From Cyclaneusma minus (taxonomy: Eukaryota; Ascomycota; Leotiomycetes; Marthamycetales; Marthamycetaceae), in NCBI GenBank assembly GCA_037179335.1, contig JAKZHN010000006.1, forward strand, positions 992,001-1,056,000: a stretch of 64,000 nt of DNA, written 5' to 3'. Under the pieces are notes generated by a model that ran no database searches, was not told the origin of the DNA, and worked only from the letters and a program-made list of their open reading frames with translations. Numbering within the stretch: the stretch's first letter is position 1; each line of letters begins with the position of its first letter. Made by a program: the position numbers and the translations under genes. This document shows, piece after piece, positions 47,088-58,540 of the stretch.

Positions 47088-47586
47088 TATTAGTAGCTGG
47101 GCTTTTCTTTCTTCGTAGCGGGACAATGGCATTGGCTATCAGGTCGGACGGATGGGATGGGAGAAGGGAAAGGGGTCCGGGACTTTGGCAGGCATCTCAT
47201 TTCAGGCGCGGTGGCGGGATTCCTTAGTGTTTTGTATAATCTCAGAATCGGCGACAACAGCACATGAATTGAAGTTGCACCTCAAGTTTCTCATAACATT
47301 GATGATTCACTGGAAACATTGAAGTGATAGCTGTAGCCTTGCCCCTGCACGAACACTTAAGCCGGGACACGCCGGTCATGATTGCCCCACCACCGCTTTC
47401 ACTATGTGTGCCTCTACCATGACCTCCCCATGCAACGGCGCACCATACACAACCTTGTCGTCCGCAATCTTGTCGCCTCAATTCAGAGACAGGCTCCAGT
47501 AGTTCCTGTCCGGCCCTCGGTCCCTCGCTGTGCGCCGGAATGCGCTTGCATAGTGTCAGCCCGAGGCCTGTTCGACCAAAACCACT
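47088..47586. other. Intergenic, upstream of the LDB17-type gene
   Basis: 499 bp between two genes on the same strand. No gene or motif was seen. Confidence 0.45.
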
Positions 47587-49141
47587 ATGGACGACTTCGA
47601 GGTCTCTTACGCTCTGGACAACGAGCAACAGTTCTGGGACGGTGTGTCTACTTGGCTCCCGTAACTACCGCCGTCCGCTAATATGTGTCCGTAGAGCTCA
47701 CCGATATTCTCTCTGCGAAATGCTCCTCCCACGAATCCATCGACAATGCCCTGAGATCGTATCTCAACTTCACCTCTAAGTTTAAGGACGAGTACCTGCT
47801 CACCGAATACGATGTCGCACGATGTTCTTCCCAGCTGCTGCAAAGCGGCCTCTTCGCCGTGAACCAGGAATATGTACGGCGCCAGATTGTCTACAGTCTT
47901 CTGCAGGAGGATGGACTGGAGTACTTGCACATCATCGCTAGCTTTCTGCTTTTCGATGGCCGACAGCATGAAAAGACTTTCGAGATGATGAACAATGAGT
48001 CCTCGTTCCCGCGCCTGGTTGAGCTCCTCAAGGAGGGGCAGCGCGAAGATCCAAGGTTCCACCGACTGCTCCTGGAACTGCTGTATGAGATGTGTCGGGT
48101 ACAGCGACTGAGCGTCGTTGATCTGGCTGCCGTGGATGATGATTTTGTCGCATACCTCTTTCGGATCATCGAAGAGCTTTCCGACGATGTCAATGACCCT
48201 TACCACTACCCCGTCATTCGTGTATTGGTGAGTGGTCCTATTTCGTGCCCTGCGTCTCAAAATTGCTGATTTCTGGATAGCTCGTGCTGAACGAGCAATA
48301 CATGGTGGTGTCTACATCTCAAAGCCCTGGATCCGCGGCTGTTCCCCTTACCAACCGCGTAATAAAACTTCTTTCTGTCCACGGTCCCTCCTATATGACC
48401 TTTGGCGAGAACATCATCTTGCTTTTGAACCGCGAAACCGAAACCTCCCTCCAGCTCCTGATCCTCAAGCTCCTCTACCTCCTCTTCACCACCAAAGCCA
48501 CACAAGAATACTTCTACACCAACGACCTCCGCGTACTCCTGGACGTAATAATCCGCAACCTTCTTGACCTGCCCAACGACCTAATATCGCTCCGACATAC
48601 ATACTTACGAGTCATGTACCCCTTATTAGCCTTCACGCAACTCCACCAGCCGCCACATTACAAGCGCGACGAGGTTTTGAAAGTCCTACGTATCCTCGGC
48701 GGCTCATACAACACACATTTCGCACCAACAGACGAGACGACGGTCCGCCTAGTCGAGCGCGTCGCTAACGTGCCCTGGCTGCGCGACGACGATGTTAGCG
48801 AAGGCGAAGTAGCGCGCAAACTTCTAGGCATCAGCCTTTCTCCAACGCAGACCGGCAGCTCCGTCTCAGTCGTTGACGTTGCGGGCGTGATGGAGAAACC
48901 CGGTGTGCAGACGCCTAGTCGAAAGGCAGACGCCGAGCACGCTGGTGAAGATGAGAGGAAGGAAACCGAAACGCAACCCATACCTCTGCATCTAGCACCG
49001 CCGGAAAATCCGCATCTCAAGGTGAATGGAACGAAGAAATTACCGCCTAAAGCTCCGCCGAGGAGGAGGACGAGGTTAAAAGCTATGGCCGTAGCGGCGG
49101 TGGATGGTCCTTCGGATTCTCAGAGTGAGAGCAACCCCTGA
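47587..49141 (+). CDS. LDB17: LDB17/SPIN90 (Dip1) family protein, Arp2/3 activator type
   Basis: Three exons (47587-47641, 47695-48227, 48281-49141) give 482 residues. The family (yeast Ldb17, fission yeast Dip1, animal SPIN90) activates Arp2/3 to seed actin at endocytic patches. The armadillo-like helical core includes QFWDELTDILSAKC, FHRLLLELLYEMCRVQRL, FVAYLFRIIEELSDDVNDPYHYPVIRVLLVLNEQYM, NRVIKLLSVHGPSYMTFGENIILLLNRE and LQLLILKLLYLLFTTKATQEYFYTNDL, which fit the SPIN90/Ldb17 leucine-rich domain. YPLLAFTQLHQPPHYKRDEV lies near its end. The tail is disordered with a Pro/Arg motif (KLPPKAPPRRRTRLK) that could bind SH3 domains. It follows the SLM1-like gene on the same strand. Confidence 0.85.
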
Positions 49142-49790
49142 CTGGGGATTTGGCAACGTGCATCCATAAACTGGGCTGCAGCGTGATAGTACCTGACGTT
49201 GCGGTATTTTATGGGGCTGGATACAAAAATATTGATGCGTTCAGCGTAGGCGTTCACGGGGATATCATGGCATTGGCTACCTCGCATTGGATTCTTCAAG
49301 GGACTTGTGCTTTATTGTGTATACGATCAGCCGATTATGAGAGGAGAATAATGCACTCGCTTTGAGCTTCGACTACGTTATTGTCGGATGTCCATCTCCT
49401 TGCTTAGTTTACCTGGACCTGGGAGGAAACAGCTGGGTTCAAAGGGGAATAGAGCATGCCGACATCCAGCCATGAGTCTTGTAGGTAATACACTGTAACT
49501 GTATTTGGCCCTGGGGAATTGGCAAAGGGCTTTTCGTTACCCTCTGTTCGAAGTAAGCGAATATTATAACTCGCTGTCTCTTGGTCAGGAGACTCAAATT
49601 CGCGGCAAGCACACTTTGAATTCGACTATACTATGCATCTGGTAGACACGAGAATGGGTTGGTGTTATATGAAACAGTTTCTAGTGTCTAGATACATATC
49701 GTAACACGGCTCGCTCATTTCAGAATCGAAGCCAGCTCGGAACGCCACCCCGTCATAACCAACGCCATACTAAGTAGAAACCCAATCTTT
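49142..49790. other. Tail-to-tail intergenic region
   Basis: 649 bp between the LDB17-type and DnaJ-TPR genes. No gene was seen. Confidence 0.5.
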
Positions 49791-51441
49791 CTACATCCCA
49801 AACGGATTGCCGCCGGGAAACCCTCCAGGAAATTGGAATTGGAAGCCCCCACCACTTTGTCGATGACCACCTTGGTGGAACATGAACTGCTGACCACCGC
49901 CGCCAAATGGACTGCCTTGGAAGGGGTTGCCGCCGCCCTGCCCCTCATGGCTGTTCGGGTCATCGCCCCTATCGAACCTGGCTCTGAGCTCTGGATCGCT
50001 TAGCACCTCGTATGCCTCATTGATGCTCGCCATCTTCTTTTCGGCATCCTCTTTCGTCACGCCATTGCGAATCGCTTTGTCCGGGTGGTGCACCTTGGTA
50101 GCTTTCCTGTAAGCTGATTTGATCTGAAGCTCATCGGCATCGTTAGGGATGCCGAGGACTTTGTAGTAGTCCTTCGTCTTCGAACGTTTGAGAGCGACTT
50201 GCGCTTTTTGGAGTAGGTTGTGTATTTGCGAGGCGGACGGGTGGTGTTCCTTGGCTGTATTGAGCGTGTTGACGGCACGTTCGTAGTCTTCTGCCTCCAT
50301 TTGGCGCCGGGCTTTCTCGAGGAGACCGTGTAGGGAGAATTCGTAAAGTGCGAGGGCTTCGTCGCAGTAAGGTTGTGCCTTTTTATGGTTGTTGGTCTGG
50401 ACACAGAATATTAGTATATATGGCTTTATAGGAGATCATCTGGTGGCATACCTCGTAGTAGGCTTCACAGGCCATCTCAACTACGCGGGCTACCAAATTG
50501 TTCGGTGCTGCCGCTGGTATCGTACCATCTTCTCGTAAACTCTTTACATCGTCCTTGACTTCCTGAATCAGGCCAGGTTCCTCCACCTGGGGGACAAGTA
50601 TTTTGACGCCGCTAGCATACTGCTTCTTTTCAAAGTGTGCGTTGACCTTCTTCAAGTCCTTTTCGATTTGCTTCATGCGTCTATGCATTTGCTTGCAACT
50701 CTTAGAGTCCGGATCGGAATGTAAGCACTTGCGAATCTGCGCAAGGCCCTTTTCGGTATCTCTCAGAGCATAGAATAGAATGCTCGAGATCTGGATATGT
50801 GGTTTTGTCTCGCCGGGTCTCAACTGGAGAACATGGGCCAAATCACTGATGCCTTCCTCCATCTCTCCCCTTTCAAAGCGGCAGTGCGCGCGGATTTGGC
50901 GCAAATACGGCACTTTATTCGCAAGCATAATGGCAGCGCCGGCGTGCGTGACACATTCTTCCCACTTGGCAGCTTTCTCGGCGTCCGCAGCCATAGTGGC
51001 TGCTCCTTGTGCTTCTAGTACTTCTCCCATCTCAGGCGAGTCTGGGCCCTTCCCAGCCGCAGCATAATCCGCTTTCGCGGCACCCCACTCGCCATTCCTC
51101 GCCCTGATCTTGGCACGCTGAAGCAGCGCACCTTCGAAGCCAGGTTTGATCTGCAGCACCTTGTCAAAGTCCTGGATGGCTTGCGCGGTTCGACCGAGCG
51201 AGAGATAGGCCGTGGCACGCTTGAAGTAGGTAAGGTAGCTGTTCGGGTCGCGGGAGATGGCGACGTCGTAGTAGGTCAAGGCATCGTTGACCTCGCCACG
51301 GCCAAGGAGGGCATTCGCTTGAGAAATGAGAGAATTCAATGGCGTATCGGGCGGGATGTCGGCAGGAGAGAGAGCTAGCACCAGAGTTTGGGAGGTCAAT
51401 AAGGAGGCCGCGAGGGCCAGGACTGAAAGCCGGAGAATCAT
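49791..51441 (-). CDS. ER luminal DnaJ-TPR co-chaperone (DNAJC3/p58IPK type)
   Basis: Two exons, 51441-50452 and 50396-49791, with a 55-nt intron, give 531 residues. A signal peptide (MILRLSVLALAASLLTSQTL) is followed by TPR repeats (ISQANALLGRGEVNDALTYY, YFKRATAYLSLGRTAQAIQD, and others to about residue 395). A J domain comes next (DYYKVLGIPNDADELQIKSAYRK, HPD at 434-436, then INEAYEVLSDPELRARFD), and a Gly/Phe/Gln-rich tail. This layout matches DNAJC3, which presents unfolded proteins to BiP in the ER. No HDEL-like ending is present (it ends NPFGM). The frame is open for 129 codons upstream of 51441, but this part lies in the divergent promoter and lacks a signal peptide, so 51441 is taken as the start. 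Confidence 0.9.
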
Positions 51442-51774
51442 GGCGAGGACATGCACTCGCGATATCGAGCGCAGTAGAAGAGGATGCGAAGTCGGGTTCT
51501 GAGAGAGTTTTGGGTGGAAGTGAGAGAAGGAAAGACTACGCCTTACAGTCGTAGAGTCGTTTGTGAATGAAGCCAGGTGTACTCCAATCGTCCTGCGGCC
51601 CTGCCATCCATTCCCAGCGGTAACCGTGGCTTCTAGCGCCGGGAATCTCCGCCGGCTGCCCCGCCCTGGAGGCTCTTCCAGCTTCGAGAGCAGACAGCCT
51701 TGTGCCAGAAGGCTACCAGACCGACGAGAACAACCGTTCAACAATCCAAAATCAACAACAATCCACGCCGCGCC
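51442..51774. promoter_or_regulatory. Divergent promoter between the DnaJ-TPR and HAUS1-like genes
   Basis: 333 bp between starts. By chance it stays open in the DnaJ frame on the minus strand; no motif is claimed. Confidence 0.4.
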
Positions 51775-52683
51775 ATGGCAAACCGAGATCCGATAGCTGT
51801 TTTCTCCCCTTCCGTCGCCCGCGTCCAACAGGCCTCAGCGCGCGACTGGAACTACGTCGACTCCTGGCTCGCCGCCAAATTCAACCGCGCGACCCCACCC
51901 TTCGAGCGCAACGCCGACACCCTCAAAGCGCTCCTTGCCCTTGCAACCGCCAATGAGTCTGCCGACGAAGAAGCCGACTTGCTCGCTCAAGTCAGGGCGA
52001 GCGCCTTACAAGCTTTCGACGAGCAGGAAGAAGCGGAAGCGGAGCAGTCGACACCAAGTCATGACATTCAGGTCCTCGATGCTTTAGCTGAGAACCTGAC
52101 CGCCGAAGGACGCACCGCTCTGACTGCTCTGGCAGAGGCTGGTGTGGCCCTGAATTTACCTCGTGCGCCAACCGACGAAGTAGCACGCAAGATCGTAGAG
52201 CAAAATGTCACAGCTACAAATCTGGAGCAAAGCATTGCCCGTGTCGAAACACTCCGTCAGAATCTGGATAAGGAAATCGAACGCTACCGTATCTTGCTGA
52301 AGGATCTCCAGAGCGAGAAGTACCAGGCGTCTGACGATATTCCCAAACAAAATCTGGACAACCAGCGCAAGATTAAAGTCTTGGCCGAGAAGTTGCAGGA
52401 GCTGAAGGATCGCACGGCAAGTTTGACGGCTGCGAGGGGAAAGGATGCCCCTACTGTGACTATTGCAGCAGCAAAGGCGGAAGAGGACGATCTCGGAGAG
52501 CTTACTGCCACTGTAAAGGAGCTGGAGGCGCAGGTGAAGTCTTTCCGGGGGCTCCCCTATGATACAGACCTGGCAAGACTGGAAGTTGAAAGGCTCAGGG
52601 AAGAATTGCGGGAATTATCGCAACAGCGGGATGGCATGTTTGAAGGGCTAGTAGAGCGAGAGAGTCCCCAAAAGAGACGATAG
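51775..52683 (+). CDS. Probable HAUS1-like augmin subunit (coiled coil)
   Basis: Single-exon 302-residue protein. After a short conserved-looking N-terminus (PIAVFSPSVARVQQASARDWNYVDSWLAAKF, residues 6-36) comes a helical segment (FERNADTLKALLALATANESADEEADLL). Long coiled coils then fill residues 140-230 (LEQSIARVETLRQNLDKEIERYRILLKDL) and 250-295. The W-x-x-V-x-x-W-L-x-x-K/R-F start plus coiled coils agrees with fungal proteins assigned to augmin subunit 1, which recruits gamma-tubulin to spindle microtubules. I rate this as probable, since coiled coils are easily misassigned. The ATG at 51775 (GCCATGG) is chosen over the upstream open frame. Its 3' end is 80 bp from the VAC14 stop on the other strand. 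Confidence 0.62.
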   Translation: MANRDPIAVFSPSVARVQQASARDWNYVDSWLAAKFNRATPPFERNADTLKALLALATANESADEEADLLAQVRASALQAFDEQEEAEAEQSTPSHDIQVLDALAENLTAEGRTALTALAEAGVALNLPRAPTDEVARKIVEQNVTATNLEQSIARVETLRQNLDKEIERYRILLKDLQSEKYQASDDIPKQNLDNQRKIKVLAEKLQELKDRTASLTAARGKDAPTVTIAAAKAEEDDLGELTATVKELEAQVKSFRGLPYDTDLARLEVERLREELRELSQQRDGMFEGLVERESPQKRR

Positions 52684-52763
52684 AAGACAACAATGTAGTA
52701 GCATTTATAGAGCTCCGCCTCATTAAAACCCTTGTCTGGCTGTGAGCACATTCCACCTCATAG

Positions 52764-55700
52764 TCACCTTTTAGCTCGACCCGCCGTACCTCCCCCGAAT
52801 CGGCCAAACTTCCCTAGGCCGGTCTTCGACTTGGCAGGCTGCGCGGGTGGTGGAGGGTGTGCTATCTCTTTGGCTGGGACCGCAGGCGTTTGTATCCTCA
52901 GGTCCTTGAGCGAGTTCACTTCCTCTCCGGCGTGGCGATCGCTAAGTCCGCCGGCATCCTCAAACTCTGCACCGGGACGTTGAGCTCGCCGTGCCTTCTC
53001 TTGCACGGCTCGGAATTTCTCGAACAGGTCGTTCCAGCGGATGCTGTTCTCCTCTCGACCCTTTAGCCTATTAGGTCTGTTGTACTCGGCAGCGGGTGTA
53101 GGGGTTGGTGTGCTAGAAATGAAGTCAGCAAAGCTGGATTGACCTGGACAAACGAGAAGACACGGTCGGCAGGGAGAGACAAGAAAGATGACTCACGCTC
53201 GTGGTGCAACATGCAAGTAGCCAATCGCACTGACGCTGTTCAGTCGGTTCTTCAGAGCGGCAAATGCAGATGATTGCGGAAGGAGCATGAGAAGCCCATA
53301 AAGGCATTTGTAAAGATAGGGGTACTTCTCAGGCTCTAGAAGCTGGAGTCTCAAGTCTGCAAAGAAATTAGGCGGGTCCTTGTCGAGTGGGGTATCAAAG
53401 CTTACATGTGAATACAGGAGATTCTAGGAGCTGGACTAGTTTGTCAATCTGAATGAGCATGTTGACCGTCATTTCCAGCTCAGCACTAAATCAATCAGCC
53501 TCGAGCATTCGGTTTGTTCAGAGCTCGCTGGGACTTACAAAATTTGCAAGAGCTGATATGCTTGGTCGTAGCATTGCGCCAGGAGACAAAGCGAAAAAGT
53601 GGCAACAGCATTGTAGCACCAGGATCGAAATAGAGCAACGAAGAATGTTTGGCCATCCTAATGAAGTTAGAAAGAAGTGCTATCAAACGAGTCATAGTAT
53701 ACACTATACGTACCTTCGTTTCCAAATTTCGTAATCGCTTGCGCAGTTCCGAAAGCTCCGGCGCTGTAATGAGATTGTTGTTCAGGTTCTGAACCATGAT
53801 ACTAGCAAATTCAATATCTTCTTCTTTCTCAATGCAGTCTGCCAGAGTGCGGTAAATTCTTTCCGCACTCAGGCTCATGCAGAGTTGGCGAATGATCAGA
53901 TTGCCTCGGGTCTCGAGAAGCTTTCTGTCTGTTGAAAACAACTGGAGTAGGTTGACCATGAAGGAAGTGAAGTAGTCATCATCGGAGTTCTTTGATATCT
54001 GCGATAACAGTTGTAGGTCTCTTGTGACGACAGCTTCAGAGGGATCTGATAGTGTTTTGAGTAAAGCGGGGAAAGTGCCATCGTTGAAAGCGAGGACTTT
54101 TCGGGGAGCTTTTCTGTGTAGCATCAAAAGCCAAGTCAAAGCTGCCACTCTCGTTGCTTCGTGGTCATTGAGAAACAGCAAAGTTAATGAATTCACAGCT
54201 GCTGCATAATCCAGGTCCACCGATTGTTGCGGCGTAGGAGTTGGCGATTTGTAGGCTGGAGGTGGAGTTGGGGTTTGAGTTTCGGAAGATCTCTTGCCCT
54301 CGAGTTCGCGGGAGTTAGATAGAGATCCACCGCGAGTGGTCGATGATTCACGATCTGCGGGGTCCCGGAGGGAGATACTGGACATTCTCGGAGCAGTAGA
54401 AGATGTCCTTTCTGGTGCAGCTCCCTCGTCTGACAAGGACACCACGTAGTCCATCAACGAAGTGTTGACCCTGGAAGCAGCCTGACGGATAGTCTCAACA
54501 CCACTAGCCATTGCTGGTAGCAGATGTGCTAGTATCCGAGGCGCAAAGGGCAGAACTTCCTCGGGGCAAATGTCGAGTAGTTCCACAATCCAACGCAGTG
54601 ACTCCAGTAAGCTGTCTTCTTCTAAGCCAATAGTTAGCAATTAGAGTATCATCGAAGGGGGAAGTTGATTACCTAAGGGAGCATCCAGATTCGTGGTTAA
54701 TATTTCGATGATCTTCTTGTGATCCACCTGCACATCCTGACCAGGCACCCAATCGCTACTGCTACTCATATCGTCGTCGTCTTCAGCAGCGAGAGAGTCG
54801 GCGTCTCCTTCACCTTCCAGCCCCTCCCCTACGCCAAAGCCGGCCATGTCTGCAGACTGGCGTCGTTTCCGCTTATCTTCATTTTTCGATCTTCGGCTCT
54901 CTTCGATCCCTTTCTTTATCCTGGAGATTCTCTTGATCTCAGAAAGAAATCGTTCCAAGGCACCTTGAGTGGCAACTTGTACGTCATGGTTTGGGTCACT
55001 CAGAAATTTAAATAACCCGCCCAAGAATTCTGGCAAGTACGAGACCAGCTCAAGATCTGGTATAGAATCCAACAGCGTGATCCAGCCAACGAGAAAGGTC
55101 CGAGTGAAAGGATTTAGTACGTATATGCGCTCCTTGAGTAGTGGGATAAAGCGAGGAAGAGAAAAGGCATTCGGGATGATGGAACTGCTTTCCTCGATGT
55201 CTTTATCCGGGTTTCCAGTAGGATCTTCTGATGCGTAGAGCACCGATACATAGGTCGCTGCAGACTCTGAAACGATGTCCTTTATTAACCTATCGAGGAG
55301 CTCAGCACCGTTTTTCACGGAGAGCTCTGAGTCGGCGCCGAGCTGGAGGCAACGTCATCAGTCTGAGTGACTCATAAGGGCACAAGATGGATTCTGACCT
55401 TGCAAAGTGCGTCGAAAATGTCATTAAAGTAGGGCAGAACCTCGCCTTTGGCTACCTTGGCGATATTGTACATACTTTCGCACGCATAATACCGTACTCG
55501 GGCATCCTGATCAGTGAAACAAGCCAGGACTGGAGGCACAATCTCGTTCAGATAGCGGGCTAAGTCCTGGTTGATGTTAGCTAGTGGTTATCAGACAACA
55601 CAGTCAACTTACAGGACCCAAGGCGATTGCGGCGGCAGCCAACCCAATGAGACCGCCATTTCTGGCGTGGGGCTGGTGGACGGCATAAGCATAGTCATTG

Positions 55701-55901
55701 CATAGCTGCTGGATGATTTTTCTGATCTTGTCGTTGTCTTTGGCAGCGACAGATTCCCTGATAATTCGTTCGAGCCTGTGGTTGGTGTTTAGTGAGGGGG
55801 TTCAGGGAATAAAAGGGGCGGGGAAGGCCGCACTCTAAGGCTCCGAATTTCCTCTTGTCGTAGAGCTTGTCGTTCAAGGCACGCTGGATAGCCGGGTCCA
55901 T
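52764..55901 (-). CDS. VAC14: PI(3,5)P2 scaffold protein Vac14
   Basis: Nine exons (55901-55834, 55775-55613, 55566-55399, 55342-54673, 54621-53714, 53657-53539, 53485-53406, 53356-53197, 53112-52764) join without frame breaks into 894 residues; yeast Vac14 has 880. Vac14 is the HEAT-repeat scaffold of the Fab1-Fig4 complex at the vacuole. The N-terminal HEAT region is clear: RKFGALELERIIRESVAAKD, NGGLIGLAAAAIALGPDLARYL, VPPVLACFTDQDARVRYYACESMYNIAKV, and NGAELLDRLIKDIVSE. The middle contains SDPNHDVQVATQGALERFL and LLDICPEEVLPFAPRILAHLLP. The C-terminal Vac14/Fig4-binding part has DGQTFFVALFRSWCYNAVATFSLCLLAQCYDQAY and YLRLQLLEPEKYPYLYKCLYGLLMLLPQSSAFAALKNRL. A Pro/Lys-rich tail ends the protein. 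Confidence 0.95.
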
Positions 55902-56654
55902 AACTGGAAAAAGGGCAATGGGCGTTGGAGATCGACTTGTTCAAGATCGACTTGTTCAAATCCCGAGTTTTGGTCACATGAAGGCAGGCGAGGCAGGTCT
56001 CCCCAGCGTCACACTAAAGGCTGCGAGGAAGTGCGGCGCACGCGCATCTGGAGAAGTCGAAAGGCGATTATTCAAAGCTGAGGTGTAGCTCGGCGTAGCT
56101 CAGGCAGCAGGCAGCAGGCAGCAGTCAAGAGACGGAGAAGAGGAGCTTGAGAATATGGAAGCAGGATCAAAATAGCAAGGGCGACAACAACAACAACAAA
56201 CAACAGCACCACAGGTCTTGACAGGCCTTGACGTCGCTGGCACTCTGAGGGCGTCTGCGGCTGGTGGGCTGGACGTGCAGTGCAACGAACAGACTTCGTG
56301 CGGTCTTTCTTTTGCCCGATAGCCGCAACGCAATGTAACGTCGAAAGGGGCCAATTGAGCATTTCTTCAACCCATATTATTGAATGCGACTCTGCACTCT
56401 AGCTGAAGCATACTACCTTGTGTTGGTAATGATGATCACCGCAGTCCAAATCATAACTCCGAGCAGTGAAGCAACCCTCTTTGAATGGCCGGACCTCCCA
56501 TCCCATCGCTTTTTCGACATCAAGCATCGCATCCGCACCCAAGCACCCCCATCATTAATTGCATCAAATCCACATAACATTGAACTGCCGCGACCCAAGG
56601 CCCCGCTCGAATTCTCTTCTCCAGCCCAATCTCGCGGCACCCCACAGCCGCGGG
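55902..56654. other. VAC14 upstream region with short repeats
   Basis: 753 bp without a gene. It contains CAGGCAG in 3.4 tandem copies at 56101-56124 and an (AAC)n tract near 56183-56207. Confidence 0.5.
56101..56124. repeat. Short 7-bp tandem repeat
   Basis: CAGGCAG repeated three times plus CAG, 200 bp upstream of the VAC14 start. Confidence 0.85.
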
Positions 56655-56918
56655 TCAGCGCTTGTCCCCACTACTGCTTCCGCTGGATTTAGAGTTGCCG
56701 CTGCTGCTGCTGCTCCCGCTCGTTTGTGAGCCGCCCGACTTGGCCGCATACTGCGCGGCAACACGGCTAGGGAGGTTGTCTCGACTTGTGGGCGAATTGG
56801 GGTCCTGTTCAGTCCTGGAGTCAGCTCCGCCGGCATCGCCTGAGTGCTATGGATGGCTTACCGCCTCGGCCGCTTTCTGGATGCGCTTGATAGCTTTCTC
56901 GTCCCACTCTCGTGCCAT
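56655..56918 (-). CDS. Small 68-residue protein, function unknown
   Basis: Assembled from two short exons, 56918-56862 and 56804-56655, over a 57-nt intron (56861-56805; GTAAGC donor, GAACAG acceptor), joined in phase 0. The product starts MAREWDEKAIKRIQKAAEAD, an amphipathic helix, then PNSPTSRDNLPSRVAAQYAA and a Ser/Gly-rich tail ending SGDKR. A good start context (GAGATGG), a clean splice and a composition unlike the other frames support it. An earlier AG (56820) gives a stop at once, and another gives an unrelated Pro/Arg-rich frame, so the chosen acceptor is the coherent one. The RIQ...AA...RVAAQYAA layout faintly resembles the SMP (seed maturation protein) domain, but too weakly to name it. 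It could also be a chance ORF pair. Confidence 0.5.
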
Positions 56919-58540
56919 CTCGACGCCTGAGCTGGGTGCGTTTGATGTGTCTTGAGGTGGAAGGTTCCCCTTTTCTTGGAGCAGATATCCGACGTTTTGT
57001 CTAGGGGAGACTCGAGTCTTTCGAGTTGCAGAGATGCCAACAATACAAAGCCTTCACCTAGGAACATCGCCATCTTTATAGAAGGCCCCCGTGGACCACC
57101 AAGTTGCTTTTTCTCAGTCTGTCAGACCTCCCTCGCCGGCCCTCTCTTCCCCCAGCCGGGGATCCCAACTAGTCCAGCTGTGCGCACCATCTCCCTCCAT
57201 CTGGGATAATTTCTTTGGCCCGGCAGCATCGCATGTTTGTTTCCGTCGCTGCTTCCCTATCACCCGTCATCGCCGCGCTCCAGCTTTCTTTTTAGGAAGT
57301 AGATGAGACGAAGTCGCAGAGGAACAAGGCCGCAGAGGATCGACGTAGATTAACAATTCCGTCAACCTGGTTCCGTCGGGTTTCACAGATCAAAGATCTG
57401 CAGCTCGCACTATCGAATCCGGGGACGAGACAAGCCTACCTTGCCTTCCTCTCCCCAGCCGTTTCCCGCCCGCTTGCCTGAAGTCACTCTACTACCAGCC
57501 ACGAGCATACATGTACCTCGTGGAGCGAAGCGAGCAGCCGCCGGACCATCGAAAGATGACATAGATACGGTCTCAAGTTAGCATATGGCGGGGGAGTGAC
57601 TCTGTCCTCGCAACTCGAGTCTTTCTGGGACCACTGACACCACTTTGAGCACACCATGACCCGTGAGCCACCACAAGCATGTCTCCAATATGGCTGGCGA
57701 GTCGGCGACTCGTCTGACCGCGGTTCAGCTCACGCCCTCCACCTCACTTTCGCAAAGAAAGAAATATAGAAAGAAAGGAGGAAACCACAAATGACAATAC
57801 CTCTCTTGAGCGGTGAAACTGGTGGCTCGAGCGCACCTAGTTTCGACTTGCTTATTCCATCGCTTCTATGCCACTTTTGCAATGGGACTAAGATTCAAAA
57901 AGCTTCCATTCTCTTCGAGAGCTGCAAAAGCAATGTACAAATCTTCAACTTCCAAGCAAGATCCCGCAACTGCCTGCATGAAGATCTCAATTACGACCGA
58001 TTTGCTGCGGCACATCCGTGCGTGCATGCAGGGCAGAGCTAATACTCTTTTTCTACGACTACACGAGATGATGAGATGGCTTTTTACTTCTCTCCTCGGT
58101 ACTCGGTACTTTGCCCCTGCGCTTTCGTACCCCTGGTGTGAAAGATAGGCCAGCTGCAGAATTATATGAAAGCGGGCTATTGCCGGCTTTCACTACATAC
58201 CGTTATAAGAAATCTCCGATGTATTCATGCATGGATCATGGATTTTGCCCACAACTGTAACGGTGCCAAAAGCCGGAGCGCCATCCTCCATGTTCAACGG
58301 TTTTCGATGGCGCCTGGCTGCATCAGGTACATGCACCTCATCTCGAATTGGGCTTCGTCCGAGTTTCTTCTGAAGAGTAATCTTCCATTCAATCTTGATG
58401 AACCGAAGATTCTGTCACATCCAACTTCAACCAAAACGCCATCGAGGATGCTCAACCAACACAATTGGGTACGGAAATCCCACGCGTTTCATATACATAA
58501 TTCCACAAGTGGAGAGATTCCTCTACTTCGGGAATCATTC
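56919..58540. other. Intergenic between the desaturase 3' end and the 68-residue gene
   Basis: 1.6 kb. Open frames on both strands are short and show no family features. No repeat stands out. Confidence 0.5.

Noticed and set aside
51442..51828. 129-codon N-terminal extension of the DnaJ-TPR protein
   Set aside because: It would overlap the start of the divergent HAUS1-like gene and would remove the signal peptide from the N-terminus; composition is non-coding.
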